Origin: Clostridiales bacterium
Lineage (GTDB): Bacteria; Bacillota; Clostridia; Oscillospirales; CAG-272
Assembly: GCA_012840355.1 (NCBI GenBank)
Contig: DULN01000009.1
Location: forward strand, 62,001-126,000
Length of the DNA: 64,000 bases
Direction of reading: 5' to 3'
In this document: piece after piece, positions 7,737-18,617 of the stretch
Layout: each line of letters begins with the position of its first letter
Numbering within the stretch: position 1 is the first letter of the stretch
The notes under the pieces: model-generated
What the model was told of the DNA's origin: nothing
The model's database searches: none
The model's input: only the letters and a program-made list of their open reading frames with translations
Translations under genes and position numbers: made by a program

Positions 7737-8810
7737 ATGAAAAAAGTCCATGTTAAGGCGGGCGGTAGCCGCGATTATGACGTTACCATAGGGCGCGGCG
7801 TGCTCGATCGATGCGGCGAGCTACTTTCGCCGCTGTTTGGTGGCGGCAAAATCGCAGTCATTACCGACACAAATGTCGCGCCGCTTTACCTTGAGCGATT
7901 AAAATGCTCGCTTATGCGCGCGGGCTATGAGGTTTGCTCATTCGCCTTCCCCGCCGGCGAGCAGTCGAAAAACCTTTCAACACTCTCCGATATACTAGAG
8001 TTTCTTGCCGAAAGCAAACTTTCGCGCACCGATGCTATTGTAGCGCTCGGTGGGGGAGTTGTCGGCGACATTTCAGGCTTTGCGGCGGGCTGCTATTTGC
8101 GCGGCATAAAATACGCACAACTTCCGACGACGCTGCTCGCATTTGTCGACTCGGCGGTCGGCGGCAAGACTGCCGTCGATTTGCGCGCGGGCAAAAACCT
8201 CGCCGGGTTATTTTACCCTCCCGTTGCCGTAATCGCAGACCCCGGATGCCTTTCTACGCTGCCGGGCGAGATCCTGGCGGACGGTGCGGCTGAATCCGTT
8301 AAAACCGGTGTGCTTTCCGGCGAGGAGCTATTCTCGCTAGTCGAGCAAGGTAAAATCATGGAAAACGCCGAGCGCATCATCGAGCTTTGCATAGATTACA
8401 AAGCAAAAATCGTGGCGCTCGACGAGTTTGAGAGCGGCCCGCGCAGGCTTTTAAACCTTGGTCATACGGTGGGCCATGCGATTGAGTTGCTTTCGGGCTA
8501 CAGTATTTCGCACGGCTGCGCGGTCTCGGCAGGGATCGCCATTATAACGCGCGCTGCCGCAAGGCTTGGCATCTGCTGTTATGCCGATTGCAAGAGGATC
8601 ATCGCAGCTCTCAAAGCCTGCAGCCTTCCCACTGAAACGCATTTTAGGGCCCCTGAGCTTGCAGAGGCGGCGCTTTCCGATAAAAAACGCTCGGGTAGCA
8701 AAATAACGATTATTTTACCTCGCACAATAGGTAACTGCGAGCTTGTCGAGATTGCTACATCCGAGCTTTGCGGGATTATCGAAAAAGGGCTTTGCCCATT
8801 GGAGGAGTAG
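7737..8810 (+). CDS. aroB: 3-dehydroquinate synthase
   Basis: 357 aa. NAD- and metal-dependent cyclisation of DAHP to 3-dehydroquinate. Visible motifs: PAGEQSKN, ALGGGVVGDISGFAAG, PTTLLAFVDSAVGGKT, and the metal-binding NLGHTVGHAIE. I place the start at ATG 7737, 1 bp after the tyrA stop codon and behind AGGCGGTG, in preference to a GTG at 7728 inside tyrA. Tight spacing implies translational coupling in the aro operon. Confidence 0.95.
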   Translation: MKKVHVKAGGSRDYDVTIGRGVLDRCGELLSPLFGGGKIAVITDTNVAPLYLERLKCSLMRAGYEVCSFAFPAGEQSKNLSTLSDILEFLAESKLSRTDAIVALGGGVVGDISGFAAGCYLRGIKYAQLPTTLLAFVDSAVGGKTAVDLRAGKNLAGLFYPPVAVIADPGCLSTLPGEILADGAAESVKTGVLSGEELFSLVEQGKIMENAERIIELCIDYKAKIVALDEFESGPRRLLNLGHTVGHAIELLSGYSISHGCAVSAGIAIITRAAARLGICCYADCKRIIAALKACSLPTETHFRAPELAEAALSDKKRSGSKITIILPRTIGNCELVEIATSELCGIIEKGLCPLEE

Positions 8811-8812
8811 CC

Positions 8813-10066
8813 ATGACCGCAAAAATTGTCCCCACGCCCCTGCGCGGCACTATATCGGCAGTCACTTCAAAATCAGACGCTCACAGGCTGCTCATCTGCG
8901 CGGCGCTCGCGGACGGGCAGACAAGAATTGTAATGCGCGGTACGTCTGACGACATTAACGCCACGATTTTTTGCCTGCGCGCGCTTGGCGCAAAAGTCGA
9001 CATTACGCCCGACGGCGTTTATGTCGAACCGATTAAAGAGGTCCCGAGCACGCCGGTTCTCGACTGCGCAGAGAGCGGCTCGACGCTGCGGTTCCTTTTG
9101 CCCGTCGCGGCTGCGCTTGGCGCCAACGCAAAATTTGTCGGGCGCGGTCGGTTGCCGGAGCGCCCGATTGGCGAGCTTACATCCGAGCTTAACCGGCACG
9201 GAGTGCAGGTTTCATCATACATGCTCCCGCTTGAGATTTCCGGCAGACTCACGGGCGGCAGCTTCAATCTCCCCGGAAACGTCAGCTCGCAGTTTGTCAC
9301 AGGCTTGCTATTAGCACTCCCGCTTTGCGGCGGCGGGAGCGTCAGAATCACAACGCCGCTAGAATCGGCACCTTATGTCGATATCACTTGCGCTGACATG
9401 CGTAAGTTTGGCGTGCAGGTAGCAAAAGGTGACGGCATTTTCGCGGTGCCGCCGAACGCAAAATACCGCTCGCCCGGCAAAGTGGCATCCGAAGGCGACT
9501 GGTCCGGTGCGGCGTTCTTTCTCGCAGCCGGCGCGCTTTCGGGAGAGGTGGCTGTCACCGGCCTTGACCTAAACTCGCCCCAAGGCGACAAAGAAGTAGC
9601 AAATCTCCTTCAGAAATTTGGCGCCGAGGTTGAAATATCAAAAGATGTGGTTATTGCTCGCCATGCCGGTAAGCTGCGCGGCTGCGAGATTGACGTGGCG
9701 GAAATTCCCGACCTTTTGCCAGTTCTTGCGGCTGTAGCATCCGCTGCGGAAGGCGCAACCGTTTTCACCGGCGCAAGGCGGCTTCGGCTAAAAGAAAGTG
9801 ACCGCATCGCCTCAACAGCTGCAATGATCCGTGCGCTTGGCGGCACAGTGGAGGAGCGCGAGGATGGGCTTGTGGTATTCGGCGGCGGGCTAGGAGGCGG
9901 GGAGGTTGACAGCTTTGGCGACCACCGCATCGCGATGGCGGCGGCAGTTGCCGCGACTGTATGCTCGGGCGAGGTTAAAATTAAAGGCCCGATGTGCGTG
10001 GCAAAGTCATACCCGGATTTTTGGAGTGACTACAAAAAGCTCGGAGGTGTCGTGCTTGGCATCTGA
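8813..10066 (+). CDS. aroA: 3-phosphoshikimate 1-carboxyvinyltransferase (EPSP synthase)
   Basis: 417 aa from ATG 8813, preceded by GGAGGAG that overlaps the aroB stop. It transfers the enolpyruvyl group of PEP to shikimate 3-phosphate. Seen: SKSDAHRLLICAAL (shikimate-3-phosphate site, with Asp and His where many enzymes have SISHR-like residues), ESGSTLRFLLP, RLKESDRIASTAAM and GDHRIAMAAA. The glyphosate-contact loop reads AESGSTLRFLLP, with Ser before TLRF where class I enzymes have GNAGTxxR, so this is closer to the class II type common in Firmicutes. Confidence 0.95.
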   Translation: MTAKIVPTPLRGTISAVTSKSDAHRLLICAALADGQTRIVMRGTSDDINATIFCLRALGAKVDITPDGVYVEPIKEVPSTPVLDCAESGSTLRFLLPVAAALGANAKFVGRGRLPERPIGELTSELNRHGVQVSSYMLPLEISGRLTGGSFNLPGNVSSQFVTGLLLALPLCGGGSVRITTPLESAPYVDITCADMRKFGVQVAKGDGIFAVPPNAKYRSPGKVASEGDWSGAAFFLAAGALSGEVAVTGLDLNSPQGDKEVANLLQKFGAEVEISKDVVIARHAGKLRGCEIDVAEIPDLLPVLAAVASAAEGATVFTGARRLRLKESDRIASTAAMIRALGGTVEEREDGLVVFGGGLGGGEVDSFGDHRIAMAAAVAATVCSGEVKIKGPMCVAKSYPDFWSDYKKLGGVVLGI

Positions 10067-11171
10067 GTTTGGATATAGCCTCAAAATAACAGTATATGGC
10101 CAATCTCATGGCGAGGCTGTGGGAGCCGTAGCCGACGGGCTGCCGGCGGGCGAACCTTTTAGCCTTGAGCGCCTTGCAAAATTTATGGCGCGCCGCAGGC
10201 CGGGCGCGCCGCTCACTACCGGCAGGCGCGAGCCCGATGCCCCCGAGTTTGTCTCAGGCGTTTTGCCCGGCGAGCGCGAGACCGAGCTTGTCACATGCGG
10301 GTCGCCGCTCTGCGCCATAATACGCAACACCGACGCGCGACCGTCGGATTACTCGGCGTTTGCCGACACTCCGCGGCCCGGTCACGCCGACTATACTGCT
10401 TATGTCAAATGGGGCGGCAAAGCCGACATGCGCGGCGGCGGGCATTTCTCGGGCAGGCTTACCGCGCCGATATGCGCTATTGGCGGGATAGCATTGCAAA
10501 TCCTTGAGCGCCGCGACATTTATGTCGGCGCCCACCTTGAAGCGGTGGGCGGGATAAGCGACGCGCGGTTCCCACTTTTACCCACCAAACAGCTTTTTGA
10601 CGAAATTGCAGGGAAAGCTTTTCCGGTTATCGACGATGCGTGCGGCAAGGCTATGCAAAAAGCTATTGCCGAAGCCGCTGCTGAGCTTGACTCGATAGGC
10701 GGCATTGTCGAGTGCGCCATTGTCGGGCTGCCTGCCGGGCTTGGAAGCCCAATGTTCGACGGCGTCGAAAGCATGCTTTCGCGAGCGCTTTTTGGAATCC
10801 CTGCGGTCAAAGGCGTCGAGTTCGGCAACGGATTTGCCGGCTCGGCATCGCGCGGCTCGCAAAACAACGACCCGTTTGTTATAGCTGGCGGCAAAATTTC
10901 TGCTGAAACCAACAACTCCGGCGGGATACTCGGAGGTATTACAACTGGCATGCCGGTAGTATTCCGCGTCGCTTTCAAACCTACGCCAACTATAGGTAAG
11001 CCCCAACGCACTGTTTACCTATCGCGCAATGAGCCCGCAATACTCGAGGCCCGCGGCAGGCATGACCCGTGCGTCGCGCTTCGCGCCGTACCCGTAGTCG
11101 AAGCAGTTGCGGCGCTTGTTACTTTAGACCTTTTGCTATCAAGCGGCTATTTTTATAATACGAATTGTTAG
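10056..11171 (+). CDS. aroC: Chorismate synthase
   Basis: 371 aa. Forms chorismate from EPSP with reduced FMN. The protein begins ASEFGYSLKITVYGQSHG, the family N-terminal signature, and has GRRPGAPLTTGR, ADMRGGGHFSGR and ASRGSQNNDPF. The only start fitting family length is TTG 10056, 7 bp after GGAGGT (10043-10048) and 11 bp inside aroA, so a rare TTG start with an in-gene ribosome-binding site is used. This overlap suggests coupling to aroA. The reading frame continues open upstream, but that part is not AroC. Confidence 0.94.
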   Translation: MASEFGYSLKITVYGQSHGEAVGAVADGLPAGEPFSLERLAKFMARRRPGAPLTTGRREPDAPEFVSGVLPGERETELVTCGSPLCAIIRNTDARPSDYSAFADTPRPGHADYTAYVKWGGKADMRGGGHFSGRLTAPICAIGGIALQILERRDIYVGAHLEAVGGISDARFPLLPTKQLFDEIAGKAFPVIDDACGKAMQKAIAEAAAELDSIGGIVECAIVGLPAGLGSPMFDGVESMLSRALFGIPAVKGVEFGNGFAGSASRGSQNNDPFVIAGGKISAETNNSGGILGGITTGMPVVFRVAFKPTPTIGKPQRTVYLSRNEPAILEARGRHDPCVALRAVPVVEAVAALVTLDLLLSSGYFYNTNC

Positions 11172-11213
11172 GAACAAGAAAGGAGCAGGCTTTTTTGGCC
11201 GACGGAGAACGCG

Positions 11214-12353
11214 ATGGAGATTGAAAATCTGCGCATGTGTATCAACGATATCGACGGAAAGCTACTAGAGCTTTTCCTTGAGCGCATGAAGCTGTCCGAA
11301 CAGGTTGCGGAATACAAAAAGCAGCACGGCTTGCCGTTTACCGACCGCACGCGCGAGCGCGAGATACTAAAGAGAATTACCGAGCGCTCAGCAGGTTATG
11401 AGCAGTACGCTTACAGCCTCTTTTCCATGATAATCGAGATGTCGAAAGCGCGCCAAGCCGAGCTTAACAAGCCGCAGGCGTCGGTTTACGAGCTTATCAA
11501 AGAGGCGATTATGCCGGCTGAAGTCGTCTTCCCACGCACCGGAAGGATTGCTTGCCAGGGCATCGAAGGATCAAACTCACAGCTTGCCTGCGACAAGCTG
11601 TTCCCGCGCGGCAACATAATGTTTTTCAAATCATTTTCAGGCGTATTCGACGCGGTGCAGTCGGGGCTTTGCGACTTCGGCGTGCTGCCTATCGAAAACA
11701 GCGTCAACGGCTCGGTTCGCGCAGTATTCGACCTGCTCCGGGTTAAAAAATGTTATATTGTCAGGGGAACGACGCTCCATATCAGGCATGAGCTTTTGGC
11801 CCTTCCCGGCGCCGAGCTGTCGGATATTACCGAAATATACTCGCACGAGCAGGCGCTAGGCCAATGCTCGAAGTTTATCGCCTCGCTTGGAGGTAAAGTG
11901 AGGGCTATCCCCTGCGAGAATACCGCCGTCGCCGCCAAAAAAGTGGCCGAGCTTGGCGACCCGCATGTTGCCGCAATCTCGTCCGCCCGCTGCGCCCAGC
12001 TTTACGGACTAAAGTCGCTGAAATCCGACATCGCGGACAGCGACAACAACTACACGCGGTTCGTCTGCATATCGCGCAAGCCGGTTATTTACGCCGGCTC
12101 GGGCAGGATATGCTTCGTCCTTGGGTTCGACAGCCGGCCCGGCGCGCTTTCCGAGGTACTTTTAAGGTTTGCTGCGCGCGGGATTAACATGACAAAACTT
12201 GAAAGCTTCCCGGTGACCGGCGGCGACTTCGACTTCAACTTCATTTTCGAGCTCGAAGCGTCGGTGCACGAACCGGGCGTTGTCGACATGCTCGCGGAGC
12301 TTGAAACCGCATATCCCGCATTCGACTTTTTGGGCTGCTACTCCTATGATTAA
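11214..12353 (+). CDS. pheA: Bifunctional chorismate mutase/prephenate dehydratase (P-protein)
   Basis: 379 aa with three domains: AroQ-type chorismate mutase (about 1-85; LRMCINDIDGKLLELFLERM), prephenate dehydratase (about 105-285; ENSVNGSVRAVFDLL, then the NYTRF equivalent), and a C-terminal ACT domain (about 295-379) with DSRPGALSEVL and LESFP, the Phe-binding ESRP-type region. It makes phenylpyruvate from chorismate and should be feedback-inhibited by Phe. Because tyrA carries no mutase, this mutase serves both the Phe and Tyr branches. 42 bp separate it from aroC, with GGAG close to the ATG. Confidence 0.94.
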   Translation: MEIENLRMCINDIDGKLLELFLERMKLSEQVAEYKKQHGLPFTDRTREREILKRITERSAGYEQYAYSLFSMIIEMSKARQAELNKPQASVYELIKEAIMPAEVVFPRTGRIACQGIEGSNSQLACDKLFPRGNIMFFKSFSGVFDAVQSGLCDFGVLPIENSVNGSVRAVFDLLRVKKCYIVRGTTLHIRHELLALPGAELSDITEIYSHEQALGQCSKFIASLGGKVRAIPCENTAVAAKKVAELGDPHVAAISSARCAQLYGLKSLKSDIADSDNNYTRFVCISRKPVIYAGSGRICFVLGFDSRPGALSEVLLRFAARGINMTKLESFPVTGGDFDFNFIFELEASVHEPGVVDMLAELETAYPAFDFLGCYSYD

Positions 12354-13596
12354 TCAAAACGGCAAAATATACGGGCTGGTCGGACGCAAGCTTGGGCACA
12401 GCTACTCGGCTAAAATCCACGCGATGCTCGGCAACAGCGCGTACAGGCTTTACGAGCTTGAGCCGGAGGAGCTAGGTGGGTTCGTGCGCAGGCCTGATAT
12501 AGGCGCGCTCAACGTGACAATCCCCTACAAAATCGAAGTGATGCGCTATCTTGACGAAATATCGCCCGAGGCAGAGAGCATCGGCAGCGTCAACACCGTC
12601 GTCAGGCGGGATAATAGGCTCTATGGGTTTAACACCGACTTTTTCGGCTTTGATTACATGGCCCGCCGCGCCGGGATAATAATGCATGGCAAGAAAGTGC
12701 TAATTTTCGGCAGCGGCGGCTCTTCGCAAACAGTTCGCGCTTGCGCCAAAGCTGCCGGAGCTTCCGAAATAGTCGTAATATCGCGAAGCGGGCCTGACAA
12801 TTACGAGAATATTGACAGGCACAAAGACGCGCAAATTCTTGTGAACACCACTCCGGTCGGCATGTATCCGGAGCCTGAGGGGATGCTTATTGACCCCGGC
12901 TTTTTCCCGCTCTGCGAAGGGGTTATCGACTTAATCTACAACCCTTTGCGTACGAATTTCGTGCTGCGCGCGTCGCAGCTTGGCATTCCCCATACCGGCG
13001 GGCTGCCGATGCTTGTCGCACAGGCGGTTAGGGCGCATGAGCTGTTTTTCGGCGTATCTGTACCGCTCGGCGAAATTGAGCGTATTTTATCCGAGCTTGG
13101 GAGGTCTGTTGAAAACATCGTGCTTGTCGGTATGCCGGGCTGCGGCAAAACGACGACCGGGTGCACGCTGGGGAAGATTTCCGGCCGCGAGGTGCTCGAT
13201 ACCGACGCGATGGTCGAGAAAGCCGCAGAGATGAGCATTCCTGAAATTTTCGCGCGGTATGGCGAAGCCGAGTTCCGCGCTATGGAGAAAAAAGCCGTGT
13301 CTGAGGCGAGCATGCGGTCGGGCGCTATTATCGTCACTGGCGGCGGCGTTGTCAAAGACGAGGCAAACTATGCTCCGCTCAAGCGCAATGGGCGCGTCTA
13401 TTTTCTCGAGAGACCGGTAGAACAGCTTGCGCGCAAGGGCCGCCCGCTTTCTGAAAATGCAGACCTTTTCGCGCTTTACGCTGAGCGGCTGCCGCTATAC
13501 CTTAAATTTGCCGACGCGCGGGTAAATATTTCCGGAACGCCCGACGAGGTCGCGGCAAAAATACTGGAGGAATTCCGTGAAAATTCTCGTTATTAA
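12346..13596 (+). CDS. aroE-aroK: Shikimate dehydrogenase-shikimate kinase fusion
   Basis: 416 aa from ATG 12346, which overlaps the pheA stop by 8 bp; an upstream GTG is too far inside pheA. Residues 1 to about 255 are AroE: GRKLGHSYSAKIHAML (shikimate site), NVTIPYK with catalytic Lys, and GSGGSSQTVRACA for NADP. Residues from about 260 are AroK: VLVGMPGCGKTTTG (Walker A), DTDAMVE (Mg and shikimate), VTGGGVV and RGRPLS-like KGRPLS. The fusion joins steps 4 and 5 of the pathway, so shikimate could be passed between domains. A Gly-poor linker is short. Both domains look intact. Confidence 0.93.
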   Translation: MINQNGKIYGLVGRKLGHSYSAKIHAMLGNSAYRLYELEPEELGGFVRRPDIGALNVTIPYKIEVMRYLDEISPEAESIGSVNTVVRRDNRLYGFNTDFFGFDYMARRAGIIMHGKKVLIFGSGGSSQTVRACAKAAGASEIVVISRSGPDNYENIDRHKDAQILVNTTPVGMYPEPEGMLIDPGFFPLCEGVIDLIYNPLRTNFVLRASQLGIPHTGGLPMLVAQAVRAHELFFGVSVPLGEIERILSELGRSVENIVLVGMPGCGKTTTGCTLGKISGREVLDTDAMVEKAAEMSIPEIFARYGEAEFRAMEKKAVSEASMRSGAIIVTGGGVVKDEANYAPLKRNGRVYFLERPVEQLARKGRPLSENADLFALYAERLPLYLKFADARVNISGTPDEVAAKILEEFRENSRY

Positions 13597-14014
13597 CGGG
13601 CCGAACATAAACATGCTCGGCATCCGCGAGCCTGAGATTTACGGGTCGCGGACATACTTTGACCTTATCTCGCTTGTTTCGGCGGAAGCCGAGCGGCTTG
13701 GCGTTGAGGCTGATTTTTTCCAAAGCAACCACGAAGGCGCAATAATCGATAAAATCCAAGAAGCCTATGGAATTTACGACGGCATTATAATCAATCCCGC
13801 CGCATACACGCATACAAGCATTGCGATTGCCGACGCGATAAAAGCTGTCGGCATACCGGCTGTTGAGGTGCACATTTCAGACCCTGACGCGCGCGAAGAT
13901 TTTAGGCGCATTTCGTATGTCCGTCTCGTTTGCATCGCCACCGTCAAAGGCATGGGGCTTGAAGGCTATATCGAGGCGCTCCATCTGCTGGTTAACCGCG
14001 ATAATAAAGCTTAG
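13577..14014 (+). CDS. aroQ: Type II 3-dehydroquinate dehydratase
   Basis: 145 aa. Dehydrates 3-dehydroquinate by the enolate route and supplies the step between AroB and AroE. Conserved parts: NGPNINMLGIREPEIYG with catalytic Tyr, SNHEG, NPAAYTHTSIAI and EVHISD. Start is GTG 13577 behind GGAGGAATTCC, 20 bp inside the aroE-aroK gene. With this gene every enzyme from DAHP to chorismate, prephenate, Phe and Tyr precursors is encoded in one operon; only the final aminotransferase is missing. The operon ends at the terminator just after it. Confidence 0.94.
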   Translation: MKILVINGPNINMLGIREPEIYGSRTYFDLISLVSAEAERLGVEADFFQSNHEGAIIDKIQEAYGIYDGIIINPAAYTHTSIAIADAIKAVGIPAVEVHISDPDAREDFRRISYVRLVCIATVKGMGLEGYIEALHLLVNRDNKA

Positions 14015-14039
14015 CTTTTCATAGGTGTTCTCCTTTTAA

Positions 14040-14075
14040 AAAAGCCTCTCCCTTAAATGCGGGGAAGAGGCTTTT
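14040..14075 (+). terminator. Intrinsic terminator of the aro operon
   Basis: AAAAGCCTCT (14040-14049) and AGAGGCTTTT (14066-14075) flank CCC/GGG inner pairs and a short loop, ending in a T-run. As the A-run on the left also gives a T-run on the other strand it may work both ways. Confidence 0.8.
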
Positions 14076-14086
14076 AACTTTGCAAT

Positions 14087-14115
14087 AAAAAACGGGGGCT
14101 AATTTTTATGCCCCC
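14087..14115 (-). terminator. Intrinsic terminator of the cimA-ilv-leu operon
   Basis: On the minus strand GGGGGC (14115-14110), a 10-nt loop, GCCCCC (14099-14094), then TTTTTT. It lies 9 bp after the ilvC stop and faces the aro terminator. Confidence 0.8.
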
Positions 14116-14123
14116 ATTATATA

Positions 14124-15649
<1,526 letters not shown>

Positions 15650-15653
15650 AATC

Positions 15654-16757
15654 TCAACCTTCCCGTGCGCAAAGCGCCGATTTTAGATTCCTTGCGACCG
15701 CGTCGCCCATCTCTGATGTACCAACTACACGCACTCCCTCGGCACCGCCCGCGATATCCGGCGTGCGCAGCCCGTCATCAAGCGTTTTTGCTACCGCACG
15801 CTCGACGGCGTCGGCTTCCTCTCCAAGGCCGAGCGAGTAGCGCAAAAGCATCGCCGCCGAAAGAATTGTCGCAAGCGGGTTTGCAATACCGCGCCCCGCT
15901 ATATCCGGCGCGGAGCCATGAATCGGCTCATACAGCCCCAGCGTGCCGTCGCCAAGCGAAGCAGAGGGCAACATGCCGATTGAGCCTGTTATCATTGAAG
16001 CCTCGTCGGAGAGTATGTCGCCGAACATGTTGCTTGTTACCATAACGTCGAATCTGCCGGGGTTTTTCACTATCTGCATCGCCGCGTTATCGACGAGCAT
16101 ATCCTCAAGCTCGACGTCCGGGAACTCCGACGCGACCCGGTGAACTACCTCGCGCCAAAGGCGCGACGACTCAAGCACATTCGCCTTATCGACGCTTGTC
16201 ACCTTTTTTTTGCGAAGTTGCGACGCTTTGAACGCGACGCGAGCGATGCGCTCGATCTCTTTCACCGAGTAAACCTCGGTGTCATATGCCTCTTCGCCGC
16301 CGTCGCCCATGCGTCTGCCGCGCAGGCCGAAATATATGCCGCCAGTAAGCTCGCGGACTATAAGCATGTCAAACCCCTCGCCGACAACCGAAGGCTTGAG
16401 CGGGCAAGCGTCGGCGAGCGCCGGCTCAAGCTTCGCCGGCCTGAGGTTCGCGTATAGCCCTAGTGCCGAGCGTATGCCAAGCAGCCCCGCTTCGGGGCGC
16501 AGGTGACCGGGCAGGTTGTCCCATTTTGGGCCTCCCACCGCGCCAAGCAGCACGGCGTCGGAGGTTTTGCATATCTCTACCGTCTCCTCGGGCAGCGGCA
16601 CGCCCGTCGCGTCAATAGCGCATCCGCCCATGAGCACATGCTTATACTCGAACTCATGCCCCGAAAGCTCGCCGGCAACGTTAAGTATTTTTATCGCTTC
16701 GGCGACAATCTCTGGCCCAATCCCGTCGCCGGCAATAACAGCGATTTTATACTTCAT
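15654..16757 (-). CDS. leuB: 3-isopropylmalate dehydrogenase
   Basis: 367 aa from ATG 16757, preceded by GGAAAGG and overlapping the end of leuD by 11 bp; an in-frame TTG or ATG further upstream lies inside leuD. It oxidatively decarboxylates 3-isopropylmalate, and in the citramalate pathway also 3-methylmalate. Seen: [32 protein letters not shown] and [20 protein letters not shown] (metal and substrate site). It serves both Leu and Ile synthesis here, as no second copy is present. Confidence 0.95.
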   Translation of the reverse strand: MKYKIAVIAGDGIGPEIVAEAIKILNVAGELSGHEFEYKHVLMGGCAIDATGVPLPEETVEICKTSDAVLLGAVGGPKWDNLPGHLRPEAGLLGIRSALGLYANLRPAKLEPALADACPLKPSVVGEGFDMLIVRELTGGIYFGLRGRRMGDGGEEAYDTEVYSVKEIERIARVAFKASQLRKKKVTSVDKANVLESSRLWREVVHRVASEFPDVELEDMLVDNAAMQIVKNPGRFDVMVTSNMFGDILSDEASMITGSIGMLPSASLGDGTLGLYEPIHGSAPDIAGRGIANPLATILSAAMLLRYSLGLGEEADAVERAVAKTLDDGLRTPDIAGGAEGVRVVGTSEMGDAVARNLKSALCAREG

Positions 16758-17247
16758 TTCCGGCATCCTTTCCAAGGGTCTTCATCAGCCCGCCGGCCTT
16801 TATTATCGACTGGATAAACGGCGGAAAAGGCTCGATATTAAAGCGCTCGCCGGTCGTGTGGTTAACAATTGCTCCCGCGCCAAAATCCACTTCGACCTCG
16901 TCGCCTTCGCGGATTTTTTCAGCGGCGTCTTTGCACTCGACTATTGCAAGCCCTATGTTTATTGCGTTGCGGTAGAAGATCCGCGCGAACGTCTCTGCAA
17001 TAACGCACGAGATGCCCGAAGCTTTTATTGCAATCGGCGCATGCTCGCGCGAGCTGCCGCATCCGAAGTTTTTTCCTGCTACCAATATGTCGCCCGGTTT
17101 TACTTTTTTACGGAAATCCGGATCTAGGTCCTCCATGCAATGCGCCGCAAGCTCCGACGGGTCGGAGGTGTTAAGGTAACGCGCCGGGATTATGACATCC
17201 GTATCAACATTGTCGCCGTATTTTATTGCTCTGCCTTTCGCGTTCAT
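16747..17247 (-). CDS. leuD: 3-isopropylmalate dehydratase small subunit
   Basis: 166 aa. Partner of LeuC in isomerising 2-isopropylmalate to 3-isopropylmalate, and probably citramalate to methylmalate. It has [16 protein letters not shown] and [18 protein letters not shown], the small-subunit signature. It stands 110 bp after leuC, a gap filled by a long hairpin (17274-17337), unlike the close spacing elsewhere in the operon. Confidence 0.95.
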   Translation of the reverse strand: MNAKGRAIKYGDNVDTDVIIPARYLNTSDPSELAAHCMEDLDPDFRKKVKPGDILVAGKNFGCGSSREHAPIAIKASGISCVIAETFARIFYRNAINIGLAIVECKDAAEKIREGDEVEVDFGAGAIVNHTTGERFNIEPFPPFIQSIIKAGGLMKTLGKDAGNEV

Positions 17248-17273
17248 AGCTTTCTCCTAAAAGATTTTGGGGT

Positions 17274-17337
17274 TGCATGGGCGGATGCCAAGGCAGTTTT
17301 TTCGATTCCACCCAAAGCCATTGGCATCCGCCGTGCA
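17274..17337 (-). repeat. Intergenic hairpin element A (leuC-leuD gap)
   Basis: In the direction of the operon, GCGGATGCCAA and TTGGCATCCGC form a perfect 11-bp core stem extended outward by imperfect pairs (TGCA ends), with a 29-nt loop that contains TTTGGGTGGA and ATCGA. It resembles element B at 21984-22049: the stem ends GCGG...CAA are shared while the four middle bases differ in both arms in a compensatory way. Related repeat elements or structured RNAs are both possible. Confidence 0.55.
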
Positions 17338-17357
17338 TCAAATTTCGTCAAGTGGGA

Positions 17358-18617
17358 TTAAAGCTCGTCTGGGCTTGCGATCCTACCAGCGACCGCAGAT
17401 GCCGCGGCAATCGCGGGCGAGGCAAGGTAGACCTCGGAGCCGGGATGGCCCATACGCCCCACGAAGTTGCGGTTTGTCGTCGACACCGCGCGCTCGCCGT
17501 CGGCGAGTATGCCCATATGCCCGCCGAGGCAAGGCCCGCAGGTTGGCGCCGATACCGCGCAGCCGGCATCGATGAAAATGCTCACAAGCCCCTCTTCGAT
17601 TGCTTGCCGCATGATTTTTTGCGTCGCGGGGATTATGATGCAGCGGACGTTCGGATGCACCGTGCGGCCGCGTAGAATCTCTGCCGCGACACGCAAATCC
17701 TCAAGCCTGCCGTTCGTGCACGAGCCTATTACTACTTGATCTATCAGGATATCTCCAATTTCGTCTATCGTCTTTGTATTCTCGGGTAGGTGCGGGCATG
17801 CGACCGTCGGCTTTATCGTTGACAGGTCGATTGTATAAACTTCATCATACTCCGCGTCGGGGTCGGCTTCATATTTGGTCCACGGGCGCTTCGAGTGTGC
17901 CATCGCATATTCTTCGGTCACGTTATCGTAGGCGAAAATGCCATTCTTCGCGCCCGCCTCTATTGCCATGTTCGCGATGGCGAACCTGTCGTCAATTGAA
18001 AGGTACTTTAGCCCGTCGCCGACAAACTCCATCGATTTATAAAGCGCGCCGTCGACGCCGATTTTTCCTATTATGTGAAGGATTACGTCCTTGCCCGAAA
18101 CCCATTTCCCCGGCTTTCCGGTCAGCACGAATTTTATTGCCGAGGGTACCTTGAGCCAGCATTTGCCGGTCGCCATCGCGTATGCCATATCAGTGCTGCC
18201 GACACCCGTCGAAAACGCGCCAAGCGCACCGTATGTACAGGTATGCGAGTCGGCGCCAATTACAAGGTCGCCCGGCCCTACAAGCCCCTGCTCCGGCAAA
18301 AGCGCATGCTCTACGCCAACCCTGCCGGTGTCGAAAAAGTTTACGATGCCGTGTTTTTTAGCAAACTCCCGCACAACTTTGCACTGCTGGGCGGCTTTGA
18401 TGTCTTTGTTAGGCGTAAAATGGTCCATTACCAGCGCGATTTTTTCGCGGTCGAAAACTTCGCTCGCGCCCGCGCTTTCAAACTCCCTTATCGCGACAGG
18501 TGCAGTAATGTCGTTGCCCAGCACCATGTCGACATTTACTGTTATAAGCTCGCCGGCTCTGACGCTCTCTTTGCCTGCGTGCGCGGCGAGTATCTTTTGG
18601 GTCATCGTCATTTTCAT
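17358..18617 (-). CDS. leuC: 3-isopropylmalate dehydratase large subunit
   Basis: 419 aa, the short form typical of bacteria and archaea with separate isomerases. It carries the [4Fe-4S] cluster: Cys in [11 protein letters not shown], then [17 protein letters not shown] with the two further ligands. [10 protein letters not shown] and [17 protein letters not shown] are aconitase-family landmarks. The start codon overlaps the leuA stop as ATGA. Because cimA leads the operon, this enzyme is expected to act on both isopropylmalate and citramalate. Confidence 0.95.
   Translation of the reverse strand: MKMTMTQKILAAHAGKESVRAGELITVNVDMVLGNDITAPVAIREFESAGASEVFDREKIALVMDHFTPNKDIKAAQQCKVVREFAKKHGIVNFFDTGRVGVEHALLPEQGLVGPGDLVIGADSHTCTYGALGAFSTGVGSTDMAYAMATGKCWLKVPSAIKFVLTGKPGKWVSGKDVILHIIGKIGVDGALYKSMEFVGDGLKYLSIDDRFAIANMAIEAGAKNGIFAYDNVTEEYAMAHSKRPWTKYEADPDAEYDEVYTIDLSTIKPTVACPHLPENTKTIDEIGDILIDQVVIGSCTNGRLEDLRVAAEILRGRTVHPNVRCIIIPATQKIMRQAIEEGLVSIFIDAGCAVSAPTCGPCLGGHMGILADGERAVSTTNRNFVGRMGHPGSEVYLASPAIAAASAVAGRIASPDEL

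Noticed and set aside
9906-10055. Upstream extension of aroC inside aroA
   Set aside because: The extension is the out-of-frame reading of aroA; the AroC signature begins right after TTG 10056 behind GGAGGT.
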